A stretch of DNA of 64,000 nt from Wolbachia pipientis (GTDB taxonomy: Bacteria > Pseudomonadota > Alphaproteobacteria > Rickettsiales > Anaplasmataceae), in the NCBI GenBank assembly GCA_023052945.1, contig CP095495.1:1426001-1490000 (forward strand). The letters run 5' to 3'. The notes beneath the pieces are model-generated. The model was not told where the DNA came from, made no database searches, and saw nothing but the letters and a program-made list of their open reading frames with translations. Below, in pieces: positions 17,224-26,580 of the stretch (position 1 is the first letter of the stretch; the number at the start of each line of letters is the position of its first letter). The translations under genes and the position numbers were made by a program.

Positions 17224-18731
17224 AAGAAGCAATAGAAGCATTACACCAAAGGATAAAGGATTTAGCAGCAAGTAGCACACCTGATCAACTGGCATATCTT
17301 GCGAAATCGCTGGAATTGATAGTAGATAAAAAAGCTATTTCCAATATTGTGCAAATGACCACAATAAAAGAAATAATTGATGTACTACAAGGAAGGCTTA
17401 AGGATTTAGCAGTAAACAGTACCCCAGATCAATTAGCATATCTTGCTAAGGCATTGGAATCAATAGTCGACAAAAGTGCAGTGTCTGAAATTGTACAGAT
17501 GACAGATGGAAAGTTAAATGAGCTTCTAAGTGCTGCAAGATCGCACTTGAATGAGATAAACAGCAATAAGGAAAATTCAATATCAGCGATAACTAAAGCA
17601 AAGACAGAGTCTGTAAATGAGATCAATACGCTAAAAACTAATACCTTGGATACTTTAAAAGCGTCATCAGATTCATATGTATCACTACTTGACACGAGAA
17701 AGAATGCGAATATTGCGGCAATAAACAGTGTTAGCAACAGTCATAAAGATGGTCTTAAAGGTGTAGTAGAAAGTTTTCGTGCTATTAATAATGTACCACC
17801 TGGCTCATCAATTATAGGAGAAATAGAAACTCGAGATGAGCAATTAAAAGCATCCCTTACAAACGAGATAAAAATTAGGGAAAATCAGCTAAGAACACTG
17901 ACAACCAAATTTAACTCCATCAATGATGTGCCTAGCAGTTCATCAATTATGAAAGAAGTGAAAAAGAGGAATATGGTTGAACCAGGGTCATTACCTTTCT
18001 TGTTTGGTGTGCTCAGTAGAAAAAATAATTACTATGGTCACGGAGCTTTCACAACTGAATTAGGTCAATGGAGCAGTGATATAACAAAAACCGACTACAT
18101 GTTACAACTACTTGCAGGTAACCATACATACGATACAGATTACGTCAGTTTTTATCGGCCAAGACAACTGAGTTTTATAGAGGGAAATAAAGGAACATTT
18201 ATTTACGGAGAGTCATATACAAGCAGTGATTCCGTGAGTCGTGATCAGATATATTACTACCCGTATGCTGCACTTGGAGTAATGTTTGTAAAAAACACCA
18301 CAAGTAGTGATATAACAAGAACATTAAACTTTATTGGTACATCTTATTGGAGTTCAGGATATGAAGGAGCAGGAGCATTTGTGGGAACCCCTGATAATAC
18401 CAATAAATCGAGGATTTCAAAAATAACATGGAAAAATGTTTACCAATACACGAGTTCGAGTAGAGGATTTGCTGCATCAGGGAATGTAGAAATTCCAGCA
18501 GGAAAAACAGTTGCAGTGTTACTGTATACATCATCTTATCTAGATAGCAGAGGAAAAGTTAGTGAAGGTATGCTTTCAGGTGACGTATATATCTATGGTC
18601 AGTTTATCCAGTGGGGAATTTATAACATACGTAACAACTTTTTAACTGCAGGGCTTGAAGTTGATGTAGAGAGAACGCTAAAAGCTTGGCAATGTCCAGG
18701 ATTGGATGCCACCCACAAAATCTGGAATTAA
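17220..18731 (+). CDS. Tail fibre-like protein with coiled coil
   Basis: This ~503-residue protein has two helical repeats at the start (DLAASSTPDQLAYLAK ... DLAVNSTPDQLAYLAK, each followed by SIVDK/LIVDK). A long heptad-rich coiled coil follows (~95-250), then a beta-rich C-terminal head (YYGHGAFTTELGQWSSDI ...). That layout fits a trimeric tail fibre whose tip contacts the host cell. The ATG at 17220 overlaps the preceding TGA. The duplicated N-terminal unit suggests internal repeat growth. The receptor is unknown. Confidence 0.65.
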   Translation: MKEAIEALHQRIKDLAASSTPDQLAYLAKSLELIVDKKAISNIVQMTTIKEIIDVLQGRLKDLAVNSTPDQLAYLAKALESIVDKSAVSEIVQMTDGKLNELLSAARSHLNEINSNKENSISAITKAKTESVNEINTLKTNTLDTLKASSDSYVSLLDTRKNANIAAINSVSNSHKDGLKGVVESFRAINNVPPGSSIIGEIETRDEQLKASLTNEIKIRENQLRTLTTKFNSINDVPSSSSIMKEVKKRNMVEPGSLPFLFGVLSRKNNYYGHGAFTTELGQWSSDITKTDYMLQLLAGNHTYDTDYVSFYRPRQLSFIEGNKGTFIYGESYTSSDSVSRDQIYYYPYAALGVMFVKNTTSSDITRTLNFIGTSYWSSGYEGAGAFVGTPDNTNKSRISKITWKNVYQYTSSSRGFAASGNVEIPAGKTVAVLLYTSSYLDSRGKVSEGMLSGDVYIYGQFIQWGIYNIRNNFLTAGLEVDVERTLKAWQCPGLDATHKIWN

Positions 18732-18738
18732 AAACGCA

Positions 18739-19290
18739 ATGTCAATTTATATTCATTTTGAAAATAACAAACAAGTTGAAACAACAACGCTTGAAAGTAA
18801 GCCAACTGGCTGGTATGAAGCACCAGAAAATTTCGACTGGCAAAAGAGTTATTGTCTAACGGAAGGAGGGAAAATTGTTGAGAGGAGTCAAGAAAATATT
18901 GAGCTGGAATTATTGGAAACTGCGAAACTTTCTGCACTTGATAGCATCCGTATTTATTTTAATCATTATACTAACAAATACGCAGGATATTCTCATCAGA
19001 AGCTTAAGTCGTATGAAATACAAGCAAAAGCCGCAAAGAACATTTTAACAGCACCAGAATCTATAGACGAAAAAGATGCAGAAATTATAGAGCCATTAGC
19101 AAAAGTAAGAGGAATTTCAGTAGTTCAAATGGCTGAATTAATTCAAGAGAAGGTAAAAAGAGCGAAAAAAGCAATAATCAAGTGCGAAGAATTGGTGGAT
19201 ATAGCCGAAAGGGAAATCGGTGAAGCTAAAAGTAAAGAAGAACTGCAAGCTTTGCTAGATGACTGTAAACAAAAAATGCAGGAAAGTTAA
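18739..19290 (+). CDS. Putative tail-fibre assembly/accessory protein
   Basis: This ~183-residue protein begins MSIYIHFENNKQVETTTLESKPTGW, a pattern like small fibre-assembly proteins. It continues with charged helices to the end. It lies directly after the fibre gene. The frame also opens at 18706, inside the fibre gene, but the ATG at 18739 is the more natural start. The role is inferred from position. Confidence 0.5.
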   Translation: MSIYIHFENNKQVETTTLESKPTGWYEAPENFDWQKSYCLTEGGKIVERSQENIELELLETAKLSALDSIRIYFNHYTNKYAGYSHQKLKSYEIQAKAAKNILTAPESIDEKDAEIIEPLAKVRGISVVQMAELIQEKVKRAKKAIIKCEELVDIAEREIGEAKSKEELQALLDDCKQKMQES

Positions 19291-19314
19291 AAAGGGGCAA
19301 AAAAAGGGGCAAAA

Positions 19315-20493
19315 ATGACAGAACAATTTTTACATGGAGTAAATGTTATTGAGGTTACCTCAGGAGCAAGAGCAGTACGCACAGCAAAGTCATCAGTGAT
19401 AGGTGTAATTGGTACTGCACCTGAAGCGGATGGGGAAAAATTTCCACTGAATAGTCCAGTATTAATAGCAGGAAGCTTGAAAGAAGCAGCAAAACTTGGG
19501 AAAAGTGGAACACTACCTTCTGCAGTAAATGGAATATTTTCCCAGGTTGGTGCAACAGTAGTAGTTATTCGAGTTGAAAACAGTGATCCAGAATTAAAAG
19601 AAGAAGAGACGCTCAGCAATGTAATTGGAGGAGTTGATGAAGAAACTGGGGAATATCAAGGGATTCAAGCGTTCTTAAGCAGTGAAAGTATAGTACATGT
19701 TGCGCCAAGAATACTAATTGCTCCTTATTTTACCCATCAATTACCTGAGTCTGAGAATTCTAAAAATCCAGTAATTGCAGCTTTAATAGGGGTAGCAGAA
19801 AAGCTAAGAGCAATAATAGTAGCAGATGGTCCAAATACCAATGATGAAGAAGCAATAAAATGGAGAAAAAGTGTTGGTAGCGCGAGAGTTTATGTCGTTG
19901 ATCCGTGGGTAAAGGTGTTTACTGAGGGAAAAGAAGAAACTTTGCCGTCTAGCCCATTTGTAGCAGGTTTAATAGCAAAAGTAGATAGTGAGCAAGGCTT
20001 TTGGCATTCGCCTTCAAATAAAGAGATAAATGGTATTGTTGGAACAAGTAGAGCTATTGATTTTACGCTCGGTGATAGAAGCTCTCGAGCAAATTACTTA
20101 AATGAGAATGAAGTCACGACAATCATTCATCAAAATGGCTACAAGCTCTGGGGAAACAGAACGTGTTCAAACGATGAAAGGTGGGCTTTTCTATCAGTGA
20201 GACGTACTGCAGATCTAATCAATGATAGTCTACTTCGGGCTCATCTATGGGCAGTTGATCGAAATATCACCAAAACCTACATAGATGAAGTGATAGAGAG
20301 TGTTAATTCCTACCTAGCAAGTTTAAAAGCACAAGGAGCGATTATCAGTGGAAGATGTTATGCAACCCCAGAACTCAATACGCCGGCAAACATTGCAAGT
20401 GGAAAAGTGTATTTTGACTTTGAATTTACACCACCGTATCCAGCAGAACAGATTACTTTCAGGTCTCATTTGATCAATAGTGAAATACTATAA
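19315..20493 (+). CDS. Contractile tail sheath protein (FI-like)
   Basis: This 392-residue protein has the hallmark start of P2-type sheath proteins (FLHGVNVIEVTSGARAVRTAKSSVIGVIGTAP). It also has the core segments GTLPSAVNGIFSQVGATVVVIRV and, near the end, YFDFEFTPPYPAEQITF. Sheath subunits wrap the tube and contract on infection. It is followed after 15 bases by the tube gene. Length and order match phage P2 FI-FII-E-T. The frame is intact. Confidence 0.9.
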   Translation: MTEQFLHGVNVIEVTSGARAVRTAKSSVIGVIGTAPEADGEKFPLNSPVLIAGSLKEAAKLGKSGTLPSAVNGIFSQVGATVVVIRVENSDPELKEEETLSNVIGGVDEETGEYQGIQAFLSSESIVHVAPRILIAPYFTHQLPESENSKNPVIAALIGVAEKLRAIIVADGPNTNDEEAIKWRKSVGSARVYVVDPWVKVFTEGKEETLPSSPFVAGLIAKVDSEQGFWHSPSNKEINGIVGTSRAIDFTLGDRSSRANYLNENEVTTIIHQNGYKLWGNRTCSNDERWAFLSVRRTADLINDSLLRAHLWAVDRNITKTYIDEVIESVNSYLASLKAQGAIISGRCYATPELNTPANIASGKVYFDFEFTPPYPAEQITFRSHLINSEIL

Positions 20494-20508
20494 GGGGAGA
20501 AAAAGAAA

Positions 20509-21015
20509 ATGCTACCAAAGATTTTAAAGAATTTCAATGTATTCGTAGATGGTAGAGGATATGCAGGAAAAATAGATGAAATAACCTTGCCGAAGCTTAC
20601 CATAAAAACCGAAGAGTATCGTGCTGGTGGTATGGATATTCCAATAAATATTGATATGGGCATGGAAAAGCTTGAAGCAGAGTTTACTTTTGCCGAATAT
20701 GATTCAGAGCTTTTTAGGTTATTTGGGCTGATAGATGGGAATTCGGTATCTTTGACGCTAAGAGGCGGATTACAAGGAAGTGGAAGTAATGATATCGAAG
20801 GAGTAATTATCAACCTCAGGGGAATATTCAGAGAATTTGATTTTGGTAGCTGGAAACCTGCTGAAAAAGCCACTCTCAAATGCACTGTAGCTGCCCATTA
20901 CTATAAACTTACGATAAGTGGCAATGAGCTGATAGAAATCGATGCTGAAAATATGATGAGAAAGATAAATGGTATTGATCAAATGGCTTTGTTACAAGCG
21001 GTTTTAGGCATATGA
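20509..21015 (+). CDS. Tail tube protein (FII-like)
   Basis: This 168-residue protein (MLPKILKNFNVFVDGRGYAGKIDEITLPKLTIKTEEYRAGG) matches the P2 FII major tail tube family in length and opening motif (F.V.G.GYAG.V.E..LP.L). It polymerises into the inner tube. It lies between the sheath gene and the E/E' gene, as in P2. A ggggagaaaaag ribosome site precedes the ATG. Confidence 0.9.
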   Translation: MLPKILKNFNVFVDGRGYAGKIDEITLPKLTIKTEEYRAGGMDIPINIDMGMEKLEAEFTFAEYDSELFRLFGLIDGNSVSLTLRGGLQGSGSNDIEGVIINLRGIFREFDFGSWKPAEKATLKCTVAAHYYKLTISGNELIEIDAENMMRKINGIDQMALLQAVLGI

Positions 21016-21050
21016 AAAGATTTTGAAAGTTTTATTTTAAGGAGGCAATA

Positions 21051-21436
21051 ATGCACACTATAACACTTAATAACCCAATTACAGTTGATGGAATTTCTGT
21101 CTCAGAACTTACCGTTAGACGTCCAAAAGTTAGAGATTATCTAGCTATTGAGAGACTTAATGGTAGTGATCTAAGTAAGGAAGTAACTTTGACTGCCAAT
21201 CTGACATCAGTTGCAAAAGAAGCAATTGAAGAGTTAGATATTGCTGATTATGTAAAGGTGCAAGAGGTATTAAAGGATTTTTTTTCACCGATTATCCAAA
21301 AAACTTGAGATTAGAAGTATTAATGTTCAGCTCTGTTGTAGGAGGCGGGGTTGAACAAATACTTGAAATGGAAATTAACGAATTTATCTTATGGGCAGAA
21401 ATAGCAAAGAGGTCTAAATGTCAACGTTATCTATAA
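21051..21436 (+). CDS. Tail assembly chaperone E and E+E' (programmed -1 frameshift)
   Basis: The zero-frame product E ends at 21308 (85 aa, MHTITLNNPITVDGISVSELTVRRPKVRDY). A run of eight T at 21278-21285 allows a -1 shift, after which the frame continues FTDYPKNLRLEVLMFSS ... AEIAKRSK to a stop at 21436. That overlaps the start of the tape measure gene by 19 bases. In P2 and lambda the equivalent shift makes a short amount of fused chaperone (E+E', G/GT), needed to load the tape measure. Position, sizes and slippery run fit exactly. The gene has a consensus AAGGAGG ribosome site. Both products are inferred to be made. Confidence 0.85.
21278..21284 (+). promoter_or_regulatory. Slippery site T TTT TTT for -1 frameshift
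   Basis: The heptamer within the T8 run is in the correct phase for a -1 slip (GAT TTT TTT TCA to TTT TTC ACC). In P2 the equivalent site is a T-run. I cannot verify a downstream stimulatory structure by eye. Confidence 0.75.
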
Positions 21437-23742
21437 AAATCGGAGCAGTTTTAGATGGCAGTTTTAATACTGTAATGAAAGGAAGTAGTAGTCAACTCTC
21501 TAATCTTGGTGAGAATATAAGAAAGCTTGATTCATCTTTAAAATCAGTATCAAAATTTAAGCAGTTAGGTAGTGATGTTTTAACTAGCAGAAGGTCATGG
21601 AAGGGCTTTGAAGATCAAGTAAAATCTTTAGCTAAACAAATGAAAGCGGTAGAGAAGCCGAGCAAAACTTTAAAAGCAGAGTTTGACAAGGCCAAAACCT
21701 CCGCAACAAAAGCAAAAGAAGCATACTTGAAAAAGAGAGATGCTTTGCATTCACTCAATGAAGAAGTAAGGAAAAGTGGAGGAAACATTAAGTCTTTAGT
21801 AAGTGACCAGTATAAACTTGGTTCTTCTATTGAAGTACTAAAAGGTAAGTATGGTAAGCTTGGGTCTGCAATACGTAGTCACCAAAGTTTTTTAGCAAGC
21901 AAAGCACATTTTAAGTCACAAATTATAGAGACTATTGGACTAGGGCTAACACTTGCAGCGCCAATCAAAGTTGCTATTGATTTTGAGAGTGCTATGGCTG
22001 ATGTGAAAAAAGTAGTAGATTTTGAGGAAAAGACAAAGGAAGCCGATAAATTTGCCCAGAAATTAAAAGAGATGTCACATACTATACCACTATCGGCTGC
22101 AGAATTAGCACAAATAGCTGCAAGCGGTGGTCAGCTTGGTATCAAAAAAGAAGATCTCTTTAAATTTATAGAAACAGTGGCAAAAATGTCCACAGCATTT
22201 GATATGTCTGCAGAGCAGGCAGGTGACTCTATAGCTAAACTCTCTAATGTTTATGGAATTGAAGTTGGTGAAATGGAGCATGTTGGCAATGTGATCAACC
22301 ATTTGTCAGATAACACTGCTGCTAAAGCAAGAGATATGGTACAAGCTCTAGCTATAGTTGGTGGTACTGCAAAGCAGTTTGGATTAAAGTTTGAACAAAC
22401 AAGCAGCTTAGTAAATGCTTTCATTAGTTTAGGCAAACAACCAGCAAAAGCTTCAACTGCTATAAATGCACTGCTTAGCAAACTTCAAACTGCTGAAGGT
22501 CAAGGAAAAGAATTCAAGGCAGCACTAGAAGAACTGGGCATAACCGCGGAAGAAATGGTACAAAGGATCAGCGAAAGCGGAGAAGAAGCACTACTTCACT
22601 TTTTTCAAACTCTAAAGAAAATGGATAACCAGGAACGTTCTACAATCCTTATGAAGCTTTTCGGTCAAGAATATCAAGATGATATTGCATTATTAGCTGG
22701 AAGTTTTAACAAATACGAAGATGCAATAAAGTTACTAGCTGACACAGAAGAGTACAAGAGCTCTCTGCAGAAAGAATTTAAAAATCGTGCAGATACTACA
22801 GCCAATAAATTACGACTCCTTCGAAACGCAATAGCTGAAGTTGGTATGAACCTGGGCTCAGTGATGCTGCCTACTTTAAAATCTATAGCTGAATTTTTAC
22901 AAGAAAAAACTAGGAGCATAGCGTTATTTGCAGAAAAATATCCGACTTTAACTAAAGCAATAATGGGGACTATAGCAGCTTTAATAAGTTTGAAAATCTT
23001 ACTAGTGGGCTTAGGTTATGGATTTACTTTTTTAGCGAGTACAGTTCTCGGGTTAAGAGCAAAAATAATTGCAACATTTTCATTTTTATCAGCTATAGTT
23101 TTTCCTGCAGTAGTAACAGGGCTAAGAGCAATAACGCTCGCTGTAATGAGTAACCCAATTGGACTTTTAATAGCAAGTCTTGTCACTGGTGCAGCTCTTG
23201 TTATCACTAACTGGCAAAAGGTGAAAGACTTTTTCTCTAGCTTTTGGGAATATATAGAATCGATAATAAAACCCATAGGAAAAGCTTTTTCATGGATAGG
23301 AAATACAGTTAGTAGCATATTTGGAAAAATCTCTGAAAATAGTCCACTGAAAGAATTTGAAAAAAGAAAAAGTATTGTCACTGAAGTAAAAGCAGTCCAT
23401 ATTCCCCTAAAAAGTAATATTCTCAACAGTGGAAATCCTTTGCTAGGTAACAGTATAATTAAAGAATTTTCCAAGAGAAATAAAAATAGCTTCAGAGTCA
23501 AAAGCCTTATTGAGGAGAAAAAGTTTACAGAGAGCGATAATGATAAGATATTTGCAGATTTTGCAAGGAGTAAGTTTGAAAATAAAGAACAAAATAAAAC
23601 TCAGAACATCACTAATAATTATCATATCAGTATTAAAGCAGAACCAAATCAAGATGTTCGTAGTCTTGCTGATGAAGTAATAAAAAGGATAAGAGAAAAG
23701 TTACGTGATGTTTTATTTGATACGGTAGAGACATTTTATTGA
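21418..23742 (+). CDS. Tail tape measure protein (T-like)
   Basis: This 774-residue protein sets tail length. It has N-terminal coiled coil (SSSQLSNLGENIRKLDSSLKS) and a TP901-like core (FESAMADVKKVVDF ... LSAAELAQIAASGGQLGI ... ALAIVGGTAKQFG). The hydrophobic segments near residues 520-590 are typical of tape measures. The C-terminal end is coiled again. It follows the E/E' gene, which makes its chaperone, and its TGA overlaps the ATG of the U gene. The length is within the range for a P2-like tail. Confidence 0.9.
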   Translation: MSTLSIKIGAVLDGSFNTVMKGSSSQLSNLGENIRKLDSSLKSVSKFKQLGSDVLTSRRSWKGFEDQVKSLAKQMKAVEKPSKTLKAEFDKAKTSATKAKEAYLKKRDALHSLNEEVRKSGGNIKSLVSDQYKLGSSIEVLKGKYGKLGSAIRSHQSFLASKAHFKSQIIETIGLGLTLAAPIKVAIDFESAMADVKKVVDFEEKTKEADKFAQKLKEMSHTIPLSAAELAQIAASGGQLGIKKEDLFKFIETVAKMSTAFDMSAEQAGDSIAKLSNVYGIEVGEMEHVGNVINHLSDNTAAKARDMVQALAIVGGTAKQFGLKFEQTSSLVNAFISLGKQPAKASTAINALLSKLQTAEGQGKEFKAALEELGITAEEMVQRISESGEEALLHFFQTLKKMDNQERSTILMKLFGQEYQDDIALLAGSFNKYEDAIKLLADTEEYKSSLQKEFKNRADTTANKLRLLRNAIAEVGMNLGSVMLPTLKSIAEFLQEKTRSIALFAEKYPTLTKAIMGTIAALISLKILLVGLGYGFTFLASTVLGLRAKIIATFSFLSAIVFPAVVTGLRAITLAVMSNPIGLLIASLVTGAALVITNWQKVKDFFSSFWEYIESIIKPIGKAFSWIGNTVSSIFGKISENSPLKEFEKRKSIVTEVKAVHIPLKSNILNSGNPLLGNSIIKEFSKRNKNSFRVKSLIEEKKFTESDNDKIFADFARSKFENKEQNKTQNITNNYHISIKAEPNQDVRSLADEVIKRIREKLRDVLFDTVETFY

Positions 23743-24089
23743 TGTTATCTCTTGGTCCATATAAATTTACTCCGATAAGTTTGAAGTATAGCAAAGAAAA
23801 TCGTTGGAGCACGATTGAGTGTATTAAAAATATGCCACTATTACAAAATATCGGTCAAGGTGTAGAAAATATAGATTTAGAAGGAATGATTTATCTGCAT
23901 AATCCCAACGGGCCAAATCAACTAAAGAATATGAAAGAAGCTGAAAAATCACATGTTTTAGTAGATAGTCTAGGTAATATTTTAGGACAATTCGTAATTA
24001 CCAAGTTAGAAGAAAAGCAGATGTATTTTTTACCTAATGGACTACCAAGGAAAGTTGAATTTAGTTTGAGTTTAAAGAGCTATAGATGA
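23742..24089 (+). CDS. Tail completion protein U
   Basis: This ~115-residue protein (MLSLGPYKFTPISLKYSKENRWSTIECIKNMPLLQNIGQG) belongs to the P2 gpU family, which finishes the tail or joins it to the head. The sequence W..I......LLQ..G.G.E.I.LEG is the family signature. The ATG at 23742 overlaps the tape measure TGA, which I prefer to the TTG one codon earlier. It ends in ATGA overlap with gene X. Confidence 0.85.
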   Translation: MLSLGPYKFTPISLKYSKENRWSTIECIKNMPLLQNIGQGVENIDLEGMIYLHNPNGPNQLKNMKEAEKSHVLVDSLGNILGQFVITKLEEKQMYFLPNGLPRKVEFSLSLKSYR

Positions 24090-24295
24090 CTATGTATTAT
24101 GTGAGCAAAGAAAATGAAATGCTAGATCTGATTTGCTGGAAACATTATGGATACAGTAGCGGAGCAGTGGAAATAGTATTAGAAGAAAACCCTGGACTTG
24201 TGGAATATGGAAGCTTTTTACCGGCAGGATTAAAGATAAAGTTCCCTACTATTCAGAAAACAATACAAAAGTCAAAATTAAAGGTCTGGGAATAA
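24086..24295 (+). CDS. Tail protein X
   Basis: This 69-residue LysM-like protein (MLDLICWKHYGYSSGAVEIVLEENPGLVEYG) matches the P2 gpX family in length and motif (D.IC...YG......E..LE.NPGL). It is a small tail-end component. The start overlaps the U stop (ATGA) and the stop directly abuts the D start. Confidence 0.85.
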   Translation: MTMYYVSKENEMLDLICWKHYGYSSGAVEIVLEENPGLVEYGSFLPAGLKIKFPTIQKTIQKSKLKVWE

Positions 24296-25246
24296 ATGCA
24301 GCCAGATTTTATAATAGATAAATGTGAATCAATTAAAGATAGAGTTATATCATTGCGCCTTACTGATGAATCTGGGACAATAGACGATGTAGTTGAAGTG
24401 TGTGTTGATTACAGAGATGAAAACTTAAATATTCCGAATGAATTGAATATTGCTCTAGGTTATAGAGAAACAGGTGTGTTGCCAATGGGTGTATATACAG
24501 TCAACGAAGTTACGATACAAGACCCACCTAAGACTCTACTGATCAAAGCTCATGCAACAAATTTAAGACTGTCATTAAAAGAGAAAGTATCTAAAGAACG
24601 GCATCAAATTACTCTAGGTAACTTGGTTAAGGAAATAGCCCACAAGCACGGATATGGATACAGAGTTGCAGAAGAGTTTGAAAATGTGTTGATTCCACAT
24701 ATTAACCAAATAGAAGAAAGTGATATAAGTTTATTAACAAAAATAGCAATAGAATACGGAGCAGTGGCAAAGCTAGCTGGCGGATACATACTTTTTATTC
24801 CAAAAGGCAAAGCAAAGTCGGCAACTGGAAAAGCTCTAGGAACAACAGCTATTAGACCTCAAGACACGATAAATTGGAAAGTGCATTTTACCGTAAGCAG
24901 GTACAACTCAGTGATTGCAAAATGGCATAGCTATGAAAGAGGTGAAACTATATCAGAAACAGTTGGCTCTGGTAGTCCAAGTTATACCATACAAACGCTT
25001 TACTCTAATGTAGAATCAGCATTAAGTGCAGCAAATGCTAAGTTAAAACAACTAAAGCGAAATAATGCAGTATTGGATATCACTATGCCTGGTAATCCAG
25101 AATTATTTGCAGAGGCGAAACTTAGCTTATTAGAATTTCATCAAGATATAGACGGTGAATGGATAATTGACAGAGCAGAACACGTATTAGATGGTTCAGG
25201 TTATCGCACTGCATTATCAGCATCAACGTTAAGAGAAAATAAGTAA
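24296..25246 (+). CDS. Phage late-control / baseplate hub protein D
   Basis: This 316-residue protein belongs to the P2 gpD family of contractile-tail hub proteins. The opening (DRVISLRLTDESG) is followed by the typical DEL-like pattern (NELNIALGYRETGVLPMGVYTVNEV) and the domain that follows YGAVAKLAGGYILFIPKGKA. It forms the tip or hub through which the spike acts. The frame is intact and the gene closes the tail module. Confidence 0.85.
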   Translation: MQPDFIIDKCESIKDRVISLRLTDESGTIDDVVEVCVDYRDENLNIPNELNIALGYRETGVLPMGVYTVNEVTIQDPPKTLLIKAHATNLRLSLKEKVSKERHQITLGNLVKEIAHKHGYGYRVAEEFENVLIPHINQIEESDISLLTKIAIEYGAVAKLAGGYILFIPKGKAKSATGKALGTTAIRPQDTINWKVHFTVSRYNSVIAKWHSYERGETISETVGSGSPSYTIQTLYSNVESALSAANAKLKQLKRNNAVLDITMPGNPELFAEAKLSLLEFHQDIDGEWIIDRAEHVLDGSGYRTALSASTLRENK

Positions 25247-25258
25247 AACAAATATTTA

Positions 25259-25792
25259 ATGTTAAGAAAAGTGTTAAACATGAGCAAAGATCCAAGAAAT
25301 AAGCTACACTTTTGGTGGGTTATAGTAACAGTAGTATGCGTTATTATTACCTGTTGCTATGTGAAAGCAAAAGCTACAGACAATTATAAAACAATACTGC
25401 GGATTGCATCTGAAAATTGTAACTTAGAAATTGTGAAGTTTTCAGTAGAAAATTTATTAGATATAGATACGCAAATTTCTAAACTTACTACACTACATTA
25501 TGCTGCAGGAGAAGGATGCTTAGAAGTTGTCAAGTTTTTGATAGACGAAGGAATTAATGTAAATATTATCAACGGGTATGGAAGTACAGCGCTTCACAAT
25601 GCTGCATATCGAGGAAATTTAGAAATCATAAGGGTTTTATTGGAGAAAGGTGTAAATCCTACAATTAGAAATAAAGATGGAAAAAACCCAAGAGATGTAG
25701 CTGTACTAAGATCACGGCACAACAAAGATAAACCTTACAGAGAAATTATTAAGCTACTTGCAAATGCAGAGGAACAGCATAAATCAAAATAG
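25259..25792 (+). CDS. Membrane-anchored ankyrin-repeat protein
   Basis: This 177-residue protein has one N-terminal membrane segment (about residues 18-36: WWVIVTVVCVIITCCYV). Ankyrin repeats follow, the clearest being LTTLHYAAGEGCLEVVKFLIDEGINV and GSTALHNAAYRGNLEIIRVLLEKGVNP. Ankyrin repeats bind proteins, and those in Wolbachia phage are suspected to meet host targets. It lies 12 bases after the tail hub gene, so it is transcribed with the tail operon. The topology suggests the repeats face outward or the periplasm, which is unusual. No catalytic domain is visible. Confidence 0.8.
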   Translation: MLRKVLNMSKDPRNKLHFWWVIVTVVCVIITCCYVKAKATDNYKTILRIASENCNLEIVKFSVENLLDIDTQISKLTTLHYAAGEGCLEVVKFLIDEGINVNIINGYGSTALHNAAYRGNLEIIRVLLEKGVNPTIRNKDGKNPRDVAVLRSRHNKDKPYREIIKLLANAEEQHKSK

Positions 25793-25833
25793 TAGTTACT
25801 AAATTAGCTATCCATAATAAATTCATATTTTAA

Positions 25834-26058
25834 ATGATTATGCAAAATCAAAAAATCCCAATTACAGTAATTATCACGTTATTAATCCAAACCGTAGCAA
25901 TCATATGGTGGTTATCCAAATTAGACTCAAGGGTACAGCTTCACGATAAACTTATTGAATATGGTTTAATGGAAAAAGTGTTAGTACTTGAGGAAAGGGT
26001 AAAAAATCTTTCTGAAGAACTGGATGATTTTAAAGCTAGCAACTTAAAATGTGGGTAA
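25834..26058 (+). CDS. Small membrane protein, possible lysis accessory
   Basis: This 74-residue protein has one strong N-terminal membrane segment (ITVIITLLIQTVAIIWWL) followed by a charged coiled-coil tail (EKVLVLEERVKNLSEELDDFK). Size and layout fit a phage holin-like or spanin-like accessory. It lies beside lipase-type genes, but no family motif is visible, so the lysis role is inference. A second possible ATG lies at 25840. Confidence 0.5.
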   Translation: MIMQNQKIPITVIITLLIQTVAIIWWLSKLDSRVQLHDKLIEYGLMEKVLVLEERVKNLSEELDDFKASNLKCG

Positions 26059-26580
26059 TCAATTTTCTATTAATGGCGTATAAGGCTTAGATTGCGATTG
26101 ACGATCTTTCCAATTTTCAACGTATTGTTCAACTAATGAAGGGCTTCCTGTTATAACCAGTAGATTCTCAGCATTTTTTTTCTGTGCCGCATCGGAAAAA
26201 TTAAAAGATCCAGTTATGATTTTTTGATTATCAATGATCATAATTTTGCTGTGTGAAATTGCAGGTTTATAGTCTATGTATACCGGTATCTTTTGATAAA
26301 ACAATTCATTGATGACACTGTATTTTGATCTGACCTGTGATTCATCTAGAATAACCTTAATATCGATACCACGTTTTTTTGCTCTAATTAAAGATTGTGC
26401 AATTGGCTTTGAAGTAAACGTATATGCCTGAATTAATATGAATTTTTGAGCTTGATCTATAGCATTGGTTATTTGTTCGGCACAATTTCCTCTAGGTGTG
26501 AAGCAAACTGTAGTTTTTGGGCAAGTAACACAACCTGATAAAAGAAAACAAGTTAATAAAACCAATAAATATCTAAACAT
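26059..26580 (-). CDS. PLD-superfamily lipoprotein (HKD nuclease/phospholipase)
   Basis: This 173-residue protein has a lipoprotein signal (MFRYLLVLLTCFLLSGC), so it is probably anchored to a membrane. One HKD catalytic motif follows (HSKIMIIDNQKIITGSFNFSDAAQ). Single-HKD proteins of this size act as dimers and cut DNA or phospholipid. Its ATG shares the four bases CATG at 26578-26581 with the oppositely directed patatin gene. The frame opens further upstream, but only through the patatin gene. Together with patatin, it forms a small membrane-attacking pair, which could serve lysis of the bacterium or of host membranes. Confidence 0.8.
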   Translation of the reverse strand: MFRYLLVLLTCFLLSGCVTCPKTTVCFTPRGNCAEQITNAIDQAQKFILIQAYTFTSKPIAQSLIRAKKRGIDIKVILDESQVRSKYSVINELFYQKIPVYIDYKPAISHSKIMIIDNQKIITGSFNFSDAAQKKNAENLLVITGSPSLVEQYVENWKDRQSQSKPYTPLIEN

